Part shown: piece by piece, positions 22,154-34,232 of the stretch
Layout of the letters: each line of letters opens with the position of its first letter
Position numbering within the stretch: the first letter of the stretch is position 1
Assembly (NCBI GenBank): GCA_020465985.1
Contig: JAANYP010004771.1
Span: 190,932 to 254,931, forward strand
Reading direction: 5' to 3'
DNA length: 64,000 nucleotides
From: Centrapalus pauciflorus
Taxonomy: Eukaryota; Streptophyta; Magnoliopsida; Asterales; Asteraceae
Made by a program: the position numbers and the translations under genes
The notes under the pieces: model-generated
What the model was told of the DNA's origin: nothing
Database searches by the model: none
What the model saw: only the letters and a program-made list of their open reading frames with translations

Positions 22154-24708
22154 TAGGCTTGGCAAAAAAAACTCATCCCCGACGGGAAACCCGTAACTCG
22201 ACCCCGATTTGACTGGGGAATCCCCGAGTTGACCGAGGATGGGGACGTGGAATCCCCGATTTAAAATAATGGGGATGGGGTGGGGATGGGAGACACTTTA
22301 ATCTCCGACCCCGACCCCGGTTATAAATTATGTTTTAATATAAATTATTATATATTTTTAACTTTACAATGTAAATTATTAATTACATTTTATATAATAT
22401 ATTAAATATCATTGTATATAACTTTTTTATAGTTTAAAATACTATTTTTATTTTTCATTTTATTGGTTTTATAAATGTTTTGAATCCATTTCTTTTGTTT
22501 TAGTTTTATTATAAATTATACATTATATATGTAATGTAACATCCCATTTTCGAGATAATTGCGTGTAATTATTTTAGTGGACGTTTAAATAATTATTATT
22601 GCGTGGGTCCAATGAGAACCCGATTAGTGGATATATACGTGTCGGGTTTGCGAGTTACGTGTCTCCGGGTTATAAATTAGTGGATTAATTATATAATTGA
22701 GTTCGTGGATTTAATTGGGTTAAGTGGATACTAAATGTGAAAATTGAGTATCGGGTTCGGGTTAATGGGTTGGAACCCGCCGAAAATAGAGAAAACAAAT
22801 ACGTGCGTTCTTTCTTCCCTTTCTTCACTTTGGGAGTCCAAAAGTGTGTGTTACGTGTGTGTTTGGGATCATTTCAGCAGCAAGAGCTTGGTAAATTCAA
22901 GAAGTGTGTTCTTCATCTTCGTCCTTTGAATTAGAGCTTGAAGAGGTAAGGTTTCATGAATTTTGATTGTCAAGTCGTATGTGTGATATGTATGTGGTGT
23001 TAGGGTGGGTTCTGGAAGTCGTGAGTTCGTTATATGTTTGTATGATGTAAATTTCGGAGGCTGGAATCGAGATTTGGGGGTTAAAGGCCCTGGAACTGCC
23101 ATGGAAATCGAGCAAGGAAGAAGACGAGCAGACGCCGCAGCGCGGCCGAGACGATAGGGCGGCGCGACCGCGATCGCGGCGCGGCCGAGATTCCTGGAGC
23201 GCGGGCGTGTTCGAGGGGCAAGGGGGGGGATTCGGTTTTGCATGCTTAGGGGTGATTGGGCTTGGTTCGGGGTTCCGTTGGGGTTTATTTGGGAATTATT
23301 CGGGTCGGGTTCCGTTTGAGATGTTGAGTCGTATTTCGTTGGGTTTCCTGGATATTGTTGATATTGTTTTTGGGTCGGGTTTTCATCGGGATTTTGGGGT
23401 TCGGTTAGAGATTGTGGTCAAGATTTCGGTCGGGTTTTGGGATTCTGTTGAGAGTGTTTCGAGTCCGAGCTAATTGAGTTCATTATGATTTGGTTATATG
23501 TGACAGTTAAAATAGGGATTAATAATCAAGATCTGTGTGATTTCAGGGACGAGTCAGCGAGCCGAGCCGAGTCAGAAATTCCGAGATTAGTGGATTGACC
23601 AGGTGAGTACCCGAGTTCTTTTCTAAACCGCGGGACAGTTTTCAGAGTCGTGGTTGTGTGGATAGTTTCGTGTATGTGTGTATTGTGTATATTGTGTATT
23701 GTGAATGAGACAGGGACGCGAGCACAGGTATGATTCTATTCCTACATATGTGATATATGTGCATGAGATGAGATCCAGTCCGGGGGTCCGTGGTGAGTAC
23801 CATACGGACGGTGATTCGCGATGGGTTATCGCGCGGGTTGACTGTCCCTAACAGTCCTTGGGGCGTGTATACACGGCAGGGCCTGTAGCCGGTTCGCGCC
23901 CGTGCTACAGGGTTGTGGCTAACCACCGGTGTACACGGTCGTTAGCTGGGGAAGGGTTTCCCCCTTAGTGATTCTGTGTGCAGGGCTCGGGATCTCATGT
24001 ATGTGTTCATACCTGTATTGAGATATTGATTGCCAGGGACAGAGATTGAGCTACTGTTGAGTGTATGTGCTATGTGTATGTGTGTTACATGTATTCTGTG
24101 CAGAGTCTAACCCTCGAGTACTCACGAGCTTTCGAGCTTACGTATTCGAGTCTTCCATGTTCAGGGCATCAGTGACAGGATTTGTAGCCGTGCTGGATGA
24201 GCTGGGATCGGGAATCATCTGGGGAGCTTGTGTTAATTTGTGTAATGATCTGATCAGTACAGCTTATGTTAGCACCTTTGGGCTTATGTAATCTAGTGGA
24301 CTATGTGTTAATGATATTATGCGAAAGTTTTAAATTGTCAGAGATTTCAGTTATCCTGTGACATGTGCATAATTGAGCTATTGCGATATTGCCACCTGTG
24401 TATTGAATTGACGTGGCATTTCCGGGTTAAGGGAGGGTGTTACATGTAAATACCTCAAATATGTTTGAATTAATTTTTTTAAAGTTTATTTACATATATT
24501 TTTCTACTAAATTATAATTTATAGTTTAAATTTAAATAATATTTAGGAACTTGAAAACTCGATTCCCCGACGGGATCCCCGATCCCCGATTGGGACGGGA
24601 TGGGAATAGAAACTCATTCCCCGAAGGAGATGGGGTCGGGGATGGGGAGAAGATTATGAAGCGGGGATGGGGATGGGAACTGAAATCCCCGCCCCATTGC
24701 CATCCCTA
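22154..24708. mobile_element. hAT MITE copy 2, split by a solo LTR
   Basis: The ends TAGGCTTGGCAA and inverse TAGGGATGGCAA are flanked by 8-bp GTGGTATC (22146-22153) and GTAGTATC (24709-24716), one mismatch apart. Removing the LTR and its duplicated pentamer leaves about 640 bp that aligns end to end with the 656-bp copy at 4194. This includes CCCCGATTTGACTGGGGA at the left and the GGGATGGGG-rich right end. Confidence 0.88.
22535..24444 (+). mobile_element. 1910-bp solo LTR of a probable Ty3/gypsy retrotransposon
   Basis: It starts TGTAACATCCC and ends GGGAGGGTGTTACA, the TG...CA form of LTRs with a 7-bp inverted terminus. It is flanked by a perfect 5-bp duplication TGTAA (22530-22534, 24445-24449). 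No primer-binding site, gag-pol or second LTR is present, so it is a solo LTR left by unequal recombination. The length and TGTAACA terminus recall Tekay/Del-type chromoviral LTRs, which is an inference. A CpG-rich patch near 23125-23200 repeats GCGCGGCCGAGA. Open frames inside have no recognisable product. Strand is given only by convention. Confidence 0.88.
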
Positions 24709-24734
24709 GTAGTATCGTGAGATTTATGTGTGTG

Positions 24735-25114
24735 TGTGTGTGTATGAGAGAGTTCTGAAGCACTACTCTCTTAAACCGAAAAATCGTAAAACTATTTTAA
24801 ATTTTACTTTTATATCAAGATTTTTATTTTAGTCAATTTAAATATTTATTGTTATTTTTTTAAAAATATTTTTTTGTTGAGTCATGCAATACATGAATAC
24901 AATAATTTATTTTTGCAAAAACTCTCATTTTGCTTCAAAGATCTCATCAAATTTACGCACAAATAAAATTCTGTTTTTTCATGCATAAACAGGAAAAAAA
25001 AAAATTAAATAACAATAAAAGTTTAAATTAAACAGAAATAAAAAATTTGTTGAAAAAATAAAATTTTCAATTGATTTTTCGATTCCCTATAAAAATTAGG
25101 TTCTCATATGAACC
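24735..25114. mobile_element. Possible further TA-microsatellite element, right end only
   Basis: The inverse of 25099-25114 is GGTTC-ATAT-GAGAACC, matching the shared terminal box, and a TA/CA-rich tract follows it. The left side near 24735 begins after a TG tract but shows no clean box. The interior is AT-rich and unassigned. Confidence 0.4.
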
Positions 25115-25149
25115 TCTCCCTCTATATACACACATATACACGATTTAAG

Positions 25150-25475
25150 TCCAAAAATTTACCTAAGCTCCCAAAGGTATTACGTTTAAAAGGAATTTTT
25201 TTATTTTTTCTCTAAATCATGTTTAAATTAACGACGCACATTATATATAAAATTCATATGCATTCACACTTTTTATATCAATAATAATCCTATGGAAAGT
25301 TGTTAACATTAATGTGAATGAACATTCGTAATATTTTTAAGAACCTAGAATGGTGTAAATTTATATATTATGTGTATAATGTTTATTTAAATATAATCAT
25401 GAAAAAAATTAAAAGTTTTATAAGGTGGTACCTTCGGGTGCACTCAATTTCAATAGGTACTCCTTTGAAAACACA
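25150..25475. mobile_element. Alpha-family TA-microsatellite element, copy K1
   Basis: The core CATGTTTAAATTAACGACGC and the right side GGTGGTACCTTCGGGTGCAC, then GGTACTCCTTTGAAAAC, match the alpha family. A CA tract follows. The left box is not intact. Confidence 0.5.
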
Positions 25476-25870
25476 CACACACACAAGTATCATTCAAAAT
25501 CGAGTGCACCCGAAAGTACCTACCTTTAAAACTTTTATTAAATAACTTTCACGGTCATATTTAAATTAACGTTACACACATACTATGTAAATTTCAGATA
25601 CATTCACCAATTCTGCTTTTTTAAAAATTTTGTGAATGGTCATATATATTTATGTGAAAAGACATCCAAGTAAAAGATCATTCACATAATTTTTTTCAAT
25701 TATTCACAAGATTTATATTTTGAATTTTAATGTATAAATGTGTGATTCTTTTGATAAAACTTTATAATATTGATTTATACATGTTTATGTAAAAAAAATC
25801 TATGAATGCTCGTTCACAAGGGATGTGTTCCGTACTCTGGATTATTTAGGGTACTCTCTTTAACCTGTAT
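25476..25870. mobile_element. Alpha-family TA-microsatellite element, copy K2
   Basis: It begins after the CA tract with CGAGTGCACCCGAAAGTACC and has the core CATATTTAAATTAACGTTAC and ATGTAAATTTCAGATACATT. It ends in GGTACTCTCTTTAACCTG before a TA stretch. Its start is the inverse of the right end of K1, so the two copies sit head to tail around one microsatellite. Confidence 0.5.
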
Positions 25871-26303
25871 CAATATATATAATCGGGTTCCGGTAATAAT
25901 CCTCAATTTCATAAGTACGAGAAATAATGTAAAAAATTTATACATAAAATGTACAACTTTAAAAATTAGATTTGTAACTTAAAACCATTATTAGTCTTAA
26001 ATATAAATAAATATCATAATTTAACATTAAATTTATATTCAAAATTTAAATTCATCAAATTATACATTAAATGCACAAATTTAAACATTAAATTATATAT
26101 TACATTCAAATATTGATAAAAATAATGATTTATGATTTTCTATATATGATATATAAATTTTATTTCCCTGTAAAAAGGAAAAAAAATATTATTAGATGGA
26201 TCATGGATGGAAGTTGGAACGTTGTCAAAACTCAAAACAGAGAAAGCCCAATCGGTTTTATGAACAGGGTTTTAAGTACTTGGCCCATATAGCCTTATTA
26301 TAG
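25871..26303. other. AT-rich intergenic, nothing recognised
   Basis: No supported feature before the hAT element. Confidence 0.4.
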
Positions 26304-26311
26304 ATTTATAG

Positions 26312-29300
26312 TAGAGGTGCACGAAAAATCCGGTTAACCGATTTTGATCCGAAACCGGTTTCCTTGTAACCGGATTTTTTTGAAACCGGACCGGTTTTAA
26401 ACCAAACCGGTTTTTCAACCGGTTAAGCAGTTTATCGGAGGACCGGTTATTTTACCGGATAATTAACCGGTTTTTTTGTAACCGGTTTTTATCCGAAAAA
26501 AATCCGATTTTCTGGCAATTCGAATTATAGCCGTTGGACATTTTTTTGACCGTTTTCCTACCGTTTTTTTTTACCGTTTTTTCTTCAAAAATTTACCATT
26601 TTGCCACCCAATAGTTTATAAATAGGTTAGAAATGTTTTTGGTTGATTACCATTGATTCAAAACACTCTCAATTGATATTTTCGGTATTCTCCAACTCTC
26701 TCGTTTGATATTTTCGGTATTCTCCAACTCTCTCGTTTGATATTTTCGGTATTCTCCAACTCTCGTAATCCCGAAAATTCCAAGTAATCTTTTTCTTTCA
26801 TCTCAAATGGCTTTTAACACTCCCGAAACGACCGGACAATCTTCCGTCGGTGGAAATCTTGAAGTTGTTCGGGTGCTCGAGAATAAACGTAACAAAGAAA
26901 TTTGGGATCATTATGATTTGTGTGAAATGTCAAATGGTTCGAGAAAGGCTCGTTGCAAACTTTGTCAAAAGTTTTTTGCGGCCGACGGAAACACGACGTT
27001 GAAAAATCATATTACAAAAGCATGCAAGGCACTTCGGATGAGAGCCGATCCTACTCAACGTTACCCCGCAAGGTGGCGTTTTTATTTACGATAATGATAA
27101 ATTACGGGAAGCGTTTACAAAATTCGTGATTACGAAATCGTTGCCGTTTGATCACTTTGACGATGAAGCTTTCACGACGATGATTCAACAATTGATGCAA
27201 CCACGCTATACGCAAGTAAGTCGTACCACCCTTCGTCGTGACGCTTTAAAAATGTGGAGTGTTGCGAGGGAAAAAATGATTTTGGGTTTTCTAGAACATA
27301 ATTATAGTGTTTCGTTAACTTGCGACGTTTGGAGCGCTCCTCACAACACCGGAAATTCTTTTTTAGCCGTTACGGCACATTGGTTAGATTCAAAAACTTG
27401 GCAAATGATGAAAAGAACAATCGCGTTTGATTTATTCGGCGAACCACATACCGGTGCAAATTTATTTGCACTTTTGAAACGTGTGATTTGCCTTTATAAA
27501 TTAGAAGCAAAAGTATTTTCGATTTCTTTTGATAATGCGTCGAATAATACAAACGCGGTTCCCAGATTAAAATTGTTATTAAATCCTATTTTAGATGGCG
27601 CTTTTTTTCATACTCGTTGTGTTGCACATATTATTAATTTATCCGTGCAAGTCGGGTTGGAGGTTATTGAACCGATTAGATTAGAATTTAGAGCGATGAT
27701 AAAATCGGTTCTTTGTAGTAATAGCCAAAGACTAAATGCATATAGACGTTATTGTAAATCGGTTAATAAAAAAGCTTTAAGTGCGAATTTAGACGTTCCA
27801 ACTCGTTAGAACTCGACATGGATGATGATGCACTCCGCGTTAAGGCAAAGGGAAACGTTGCAACCGTTTCACAATCGCCTATACGAGAAGGGCCATGTTC
27901 CAAGTGTTTATCAGAGTTCGAGTTGGGAAATGATTGCGAAAATAACCGATTTGTTAAAAGTTTTTAAAGACGCAACAACTTTTTTATCCGGTGTATATTA
28001 TCCTACTAGCCCTTTGGTTTTAAATCAAATTTATTTGTTAGCTTCCAAATTAAATGATTATGAATTTGAAGGCCAAGTATTTGACAATATTGGCAAAGCA
28101 ATGAAAGAAAAACTTTTGAAATATTTTAAGGAAATCCCACCGGTTTTTACTTGTGCCGCCGCTTTAAACCCGACGGTAAATGTTGGTGGCGTTGAAACAT
28201 TAATTGAAAGTATTGCATTTGCTTTTGGTTTACACGAAGATTTAACCGAGCCCAATTTTATTCAAAACCAAATAAACTATTTTAACAAATGTTTCCGGGA
28301 GTTATTCGATAAATATTTAACTAAATATGGTGCGAGTAATATAATACAAGAACAAATGAGGAGAGGGGAATCATCTAGTAGGGGAACCGGTATATCTCTT
28401 TTTAACACACTTTTAAATTCGCAATCGAAACGAGCACGTACTAATACCCCGACTAGCGAGTTAGGACACTATATTGCAAGTGATATTATTTCAACTATGA
28501 CATATGATGAGTTTGAAAACCTTGATCTTTTGGCTTGGTGGAAAGAAAAGGAACCGGTATATCCGATTCTAGCCGCCATGGCCCGTGATTTACTAACCGT
28601 CCAAGCTTCCACGGTAGCTTCGGAATCCGCTTTTTCTGTTAGTGGCAGAGTTATATCGCAACAGAGGTCGAGACTAAGTCCGGAGTCGATAGAATGTTGT
28701 ATATGTTTGAAGGATTATTTGGATGGAGCGGCTCGAGTGCAACACGTAACGACATTAGAAGATTCAATCGACGTCGAGTTGGAAACAAATATACACAACG
28801 AAGAAGTTGAACTTGGAATATCACCTCCAAACGAAGAAAACGAAGACGACGATGATATAGAACCCGAATACCAAAATTTGGGTGAATAGAATAAAAGAAA
28901 ATACAAGATTGTGAATTTTTAGTTGTCGTAGTTTGAAACTTTGAATTATAAGTTGTAGTTTGAATTATAAGTTGTCGTAGTTTGAATTGTAAGTTGTCGT
29001 AATTTGAATTTTTAAACTTCTTATGTATTTTATAATCAAATATAATATAAAAATATATTTGATTGGAGTAAAATATATGTGTTTAACTTAATTTAAAAAT
29101 TATAATTAATTATAAATTTGTTAATCTCTTAGATTTATAGCCCAAAAGGCCAAAATTATAAAATGTTTTAGCCCAAAACAAAAAGAAATGTTAGCCCAAA
29201 ATTAAAAAATGATGGCCCAAAAAAAAGCCCAAAATACAAAAGAGGAGCCTAAAACCGAAGCCCAAAAAAAAAAAAAAAGAATTCTGAAAAATCGGATTTT

Positions 29301-29490
29301 TTGTAACCGGTTTTCGAAAAAACTGGTTTTTTTATAACCTAAACCGGTTATACCGGTTCCACTTTATCCCCCCCAAAACCGGTTAGAATCCGGTCCGGTT
29401 TTTTAAATAACCGGTTTTTTTTTTGCAAAAAAACCGGTCCGGTTTTTATCCGAACCGGTTCGGTTACAAACCGGTCAATGTGCATCTCTA
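26312..29490 (+). mobile_element. 3.2-kb hAT transposon, formerly autonomous
   Basis: The ends TAGAGGTGCAC and inverse TAGAGATGCAC are flanked by a perfect 8-bp duplication ATTTATAG (26304-26311, 29491-29498). Both subterminal regions, about 26325-26500 and 29290-29480, are packed with AACCGGTT and CCGGTTTT motifs in both orientations, probable transposase-binding arrays. A unit of about 35 bp ending TATTTTCGGTATTCTCCAAC is repeated three times at 26670-26765, just before the transposase. After the transposase lie several TTGTCGTAGTTTGAA repeats (28921-29010). Confidence 0.93.
26807..28889 (+). pseudogene. BED-finger hAT transposase (ZBED/RICESLEEPER type), disabled
   Basis: It would excise and insert the surrounding element. 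The first part (26807-27060) encodes a BED zinc finger: a Trp followed by RCKLC and HITKAC, the Cys2...His/Cys ligands. A one-base frame change near 27060-27072 leads into the next part (27126-27809), with the catalytic-core motifs TCDVWSA and SFDNASNN and the CVAHIINL segment. An in-frame TAG at 27807-27809 replaces the Trp codon of the conserved RWNST motif. The third part (27822-28889) carries the hAT dimerisation domain, with LAWWKEK and ASESAFSVSGRV, then an acidic tail. The frames otherwise read through, so decay is light. Whether the frame change is real or an assembly error cannot be judged here. Confidence 0.92.
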
Positions 29491-29498
29491 ATTTATAG

Positions 29499-32071
29499 GT
29501 ATATGATGGGTCAATGTATAAAATATACGGGCTGTGGTTAAGGGGTCTGTGTAAAAAAAAGGTGATATACTAATATATTTATCATTTTTAGTTAGTATAT
29601 ATGTTTAAGGAATGGTAATGATAATGTAATGTATCTTATTTTAGTAAGATTGCAATACAAATTAATTACAAAACTACGTAAGTTAACTAAATCATTATAT
29701 ATTGTATTTTGAATAAAATAACATGGTTTCTCTTAAGGAGTAGTGACGTAATATGAATTTATTGTTTAATATTATATTTTTAGACAAGTAATTGGAGTTA
29801 TATAGCGTATTGTAATGTATCCTATTTAAACACAGTGAATCAGTGATTAGCATTACAAAAGCTTTATGTAATATTTTGATATTTCGATATTTGTAGTAGA
29901 TTTATAAATGAACAAGTGTGTGCAAAGTTCTAAATTAATTAAATTATTAGTGAGTTTAAAATATAAATTAATTAAACATTAATATACAAATAATATCATA
30001 TTTAATATTTAAACAATTGCATAGCAACATTATTATAGTTACATTTAATATCAATAATAATATTTTATCAGTGAAAGTTCATAGATCAAACTATTAAAGT
30101 CATCAAACACTTATATACTGTTACATATATTCTTCGGTTATGGGTTATACAATTTGTCATCTTGATTTGACCATTGACCGGCCGGTCGATAGAGGTCTGG
30201 AGGATGAATTATCCTTCTTTTATATTAGTGATGATTATATTATAAATAATGAATAGGATTAAAATTTTCAAGTTCCATCTGAAAAAAGTAATCCAAATTT
30301 CTAAAAGAAAAAAAAAAATTAGAAAGCGAAGGCAAATAGGCCAGAAGCCGACTTCAGTTGCAAGTTGCAACTTGCAAGCATCTCATTTGGGCTTTGGCCC
30401 AATTAAATTATCAGCCGAGCAAAATCTATACATAGTAAATAGTAAATGAGCGGTAATTGTTAATTTCCCTATACGTGTTTGTAAATGACTATATTATTAT
30501 AATTATATACGAGTTCGAATCAAATAACAACATTGCTTATATTAAGACCAAACTTTAAAAATTAAATTTATTGATTGATTAACCTTTTGTGTAAATTTTG
30601 GTTTTAAACATGATATATAATAGGGACATTTCGTAAAAAAAATCAAACTACATGTTTTTTCAATTAAGTCTTCCAATTATTTTTTTTGTCTGATAAGTCC
30701 TTTAACCATATAAAACTTACGAATTGGTGTTTGTTTTCAAGAATGTTATCGGTAACCTGTTGAACGGGTTGCAATTGATTACATGGATTTTATAAATCTA
30801 TGATTTTTTTAGATAAAGTTCATCAACCAAATTATTTTGTCTTATACACTCAACCAATTTTTTACCTCATAAATCCTCCAGCTTGATAAAACTGACGATA
30901 TTTATTGTTTTATCAAATTAAGTGGTTGTTTGATCGCACAAATGTTGCACATACATGGATGCAAAAGAATAAAATATATATATTACAACGATCATTTTTT
31001 GTTAGTTTTAAGTTTAATCGACATGGATTCATTAAATATATCAAAAAATTAGGTTTAATCAACATTAGATCGAAATAATCATTATTTATGTTTTTGTATC
31101 AGACCAACTTATGTTACCCGGAACACTAGACTTTTTTTTTTTTTTTTAAGAAAACTATTATTTTGACCTATCATTTTGTGTTATGTTTTTATATGTTTAA
31201 CTAGTTTATATTGTTGCATTTTCAAGACAAAAAAAATTTAAGTTAAAAGGGAGTGAAAAATGAAAACACAAAAACTATTTATAACACATCTAAACACTTT
31301 CTCATTTCTAAAATGAGTTTCCTTAAAAATGATCGTGTTTTTAGTTTTATTAAAAACTTCAAACTGAATATTCTCGTTTGCTAAATGCACCCTTGTATTT
31401 GAGTAACAGAATAGGATGAAAAGTGGAAGATCAAGGGGGAAAAGCTTGTAAAATTATAATAAATTGATTCAGCCTCTATATAAAAAACATAAATTTGAAA
31501 AGAAAATGGAAATTGATATATCAAGCCCCAAAACCAATTTTGGCAGTCGCCTTAGCAGAGGCGCCGATGTACAAGTGAAAGTTTATCTGAAAGTGCTTTG
31601 CATATTAATGAAAGTTTTGTTTCTGCAACAGTGATTTCATACACAAAAAAGAAATCTAATACGAATGAAGAGGTTATAGAAATTGAAGCTTATTTGCCTC
31701 AATCTTTGTTCAGTTCTAGTGGTTGGATGACATGCAAATTCTGTTTTCGAGTAACAGTGTTTTAGTACATAAAAAAGTTATAAAAAGATGATACTATTGA
31801 GGAATAAATTGTAGAAAATTAAGGTGGGGTTTGTCCGTATGATAGATATGAAATTTAAATTTTGTTTGTTTATCATTTTTTATAACTAATGTAAAGTAAC
31901 AGTTGTTATTAGAGGTGGAAGTGTACGTTTGTTGAGTTATTCAAAGAAGCGGTTTATATAAACATGTGTACTAAGTTGTTGTACTTAATGCATTAAAACG
32001 AAGTCTTGAAACAGTTATTTGATTTGACGGTTAATATTTACCGTTTTTATTTTTCTTTGGGGGGTAATATA
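29499..32071. other. Intergenic, nothing recognised
   Basis: About 2.6 kb of AT-rich sequence. A small GC-richer patch at 31540-31580 (CAGTCGCCTTAGCAGAGGCG) has no identifiable origin. No supported gene. Confidence 0.4.
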
Positions 32072-32541
32072 TAGGGATAATTGCGCAAAAAACTCACAGT
32101 TTATCAGTTTTTTATGATTAAAATCTGAAACCAATTTTTCGTTGCATAGATAACCCCGAACTAACTAAAAATCAGTAATTCAGGGTTTTATCAATGTGTA
32201 ACCAGTTAAAACTGGTTATGAATCCTACGTGGACCGGTAAATAACTACGTGAAATAGATTTGAATTGTTGAAACCGGTTGCCAAGTATTACACATCATTT
32301 AAACCTCGTTAATGATATAATGCTGTTTAAAAATTACAATTAAAAATTATCAACGGGGGTTTAAATGATGTGTAATACTTGACAACCGGTTTCAACAATT
32401 AAATTTTATTTCACGTAGGATTAATTACCGGTTTCAGCTGGCTATCCATTGATAAGACCTTAATTTACTGATATTTAGTTAGTTCATGGTTCTATATGCT
32501 ACAAAAAATGATTAGGGTTTTTTTTTTCTTCGCATATTAAG
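32072..32541. mobile_element. Fold-back element, about 470 bp
   Basis: The inner arms GAAACCGGTTGCCAAGTATT and TACACATCATTTAAAC at about 32268-32305 are mirrored at 32358-32395. The outer arms (TGCGCAAAAAACTC, AACTAACTAAAAATCAG) are mirrored more loosely near 32465-32535. No coding sequence. It differs in sequence from the fold-backs at 20680 and 21270. Exact ends are uncertain. Confidence 0.65.
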
Positions 32542-33890
32542 ATCGAACGCATTGGGGGAAAAAATGAATGGTCTTTATCGCCCGTGTTCATTATAACATG
32601 TTTTTTGGTTTAGCCTATTTGACTGCTTTAATTTTTTATTTTTATTTTTAAAAAAAAGTCCAAAGAGGGCCATGCTATTCTTAAAATAGTCAAAATCAAC
32701 CCAATTTTTCATGTATGGTCGTAATTGACGATTCTGGTTTTTTAATTTAAGGAAAGTGTTTAGAAGATCTCATATTCTTATCGATATTATATAATTATTA
32801 TAATTTTAAACATTCTATTTGATCTAAATAAATTAGAACCGAAGGTCTGAAAGCACCCCAAAAAAATTGAAAGTAAAGATAATCATAAAACATGAAAAAA
32901 GCCAGTGGCGAAGAATATTATGTTGGTTATGACTTATGATGGAACATTGGAGCTATTAAGGATTGTACATATCCATCATACAACTGTTTTTTTTTTTTTT
33001 TTTGGTATTTTATAATGTAAATATTATATATATGTTTCATGCGTTTACAAATAAATGTCTCTGTATTATATATTTTATTTGCTTTAAAATAAGTATTCAT
33101 TTACAAAAATATTTATAATTCTACTTTTTCAAAGCACTTGTAAATTTGAATCGGTTAATGGTAAAATTGTGGTCAATTAATTAAAAAAAAACTATATAAT
33201 TAATATACATTCCTAAACTAAAGTGTTTTATTACTGGATATTTATTTTAGGACAGGACAAATAAGAAATTTGTAATTATAAAGTAACTCGTAAACAATAT
33301 TGAAAACTTTAAATATGTCACCGAGGTTTTATTACATAATTATCAAATGATATAACATGAAGAGCAGTGACACAATGCACCGACAGTCAATTTTGATGGT
33401 CATGTATGTAGCACATGGAAGCGACTTCACATGTTTATTTTTTTATTCTTTCTTAATTTACGATTAAAAAAACATTTTCAAGCATTTTCCCTGAATATTT
33501 AAAAATTTGTATGCATTCATTAATGTGAACGAAGATTGATGATGAGTACGTAATAAAATTATGATGATTAGGACCTCCTTATAACTTTATAAGTTATATC
33601 ATAATCTATCAACTAACATTGACTAGCACCTTCTATCTCCTTACGATATTTTTTTCCTTGTTTCTATAAATTACAATAATAGTTTGTAAATAAATATGAT
33701 TTTTATAAGATTTTTGTTTCCGGGCCAGAGGTGTACGTGTCTTTTTGTTTTTTAGTGGTCTATTAGGGTGAAGTATGGTTCTCAAATCTATTATTTTGGA
33801 CACCTCAGAACATCTCTCCATCAGTTTCATTCTAATTTTTTGGAAATACCCATCGTTATAATCTTTTTATTCCAATACACATTACCCAAT
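32542..33890. other. Intergenic, nothing recognised
   Basis: AT-rich with homopolymer runs and no supported gene. Confidence 0.4.
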
Positions 33891-33895
33891 TAATT

Positions 33896-34232
33896 TTAGA
33901 AAGAAAAAGAGAGGAGAGAGAGACGGAGAGAAAGAGAGAACAGAAGACGGGCAGGGGAGTAACACAGAGTCGGGGTCATTTTCAGCAGGGCTGCTAGGGG
34001 GGAGCGGTGTTTCCGTCGACTTGAGGCTGAGATGACAAGCCGACCGCTCATCAGGGGAGTAGTAGGGGAGTATTCCACTTAGTTGGGTTTATATTGTTTT
34101 AAGGGGTATGACTTTCTCTCAAACCCATGTTGTATTGTAGTTTCTTTGGTGGTGTTAGTGTTGGTGGGTGTTTGTTGTTTTTGTAATATTGGGTGTTAAT
34201 AAAACTTAGAATTTCAAAAAAAAAAAAATAAT
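33896..34232 (+). other. Possible retrotransposed transcript or LINE 3' end
   Basis: A GC-richer segment begins with a GA-rich stretch, becomes G/T-rich (TTGGTGGGTGTTTGTTG), then has AATAAA at about 34199, followed 17 bases later by a run of 13 A. This resembles a polyadenylated retrocopy or the 3' end of a plant LINE. No reverse-transcriptase sequence and no clear TSD were found. Confidence 0.35.

Noticed and set aside
22737..24291. Several open frames of 60-124 codons on both strands
   Set aside because: All lie inside the 1910-bp solo LTR and have no gag, pol or other domain. They reflect its higher GC content.
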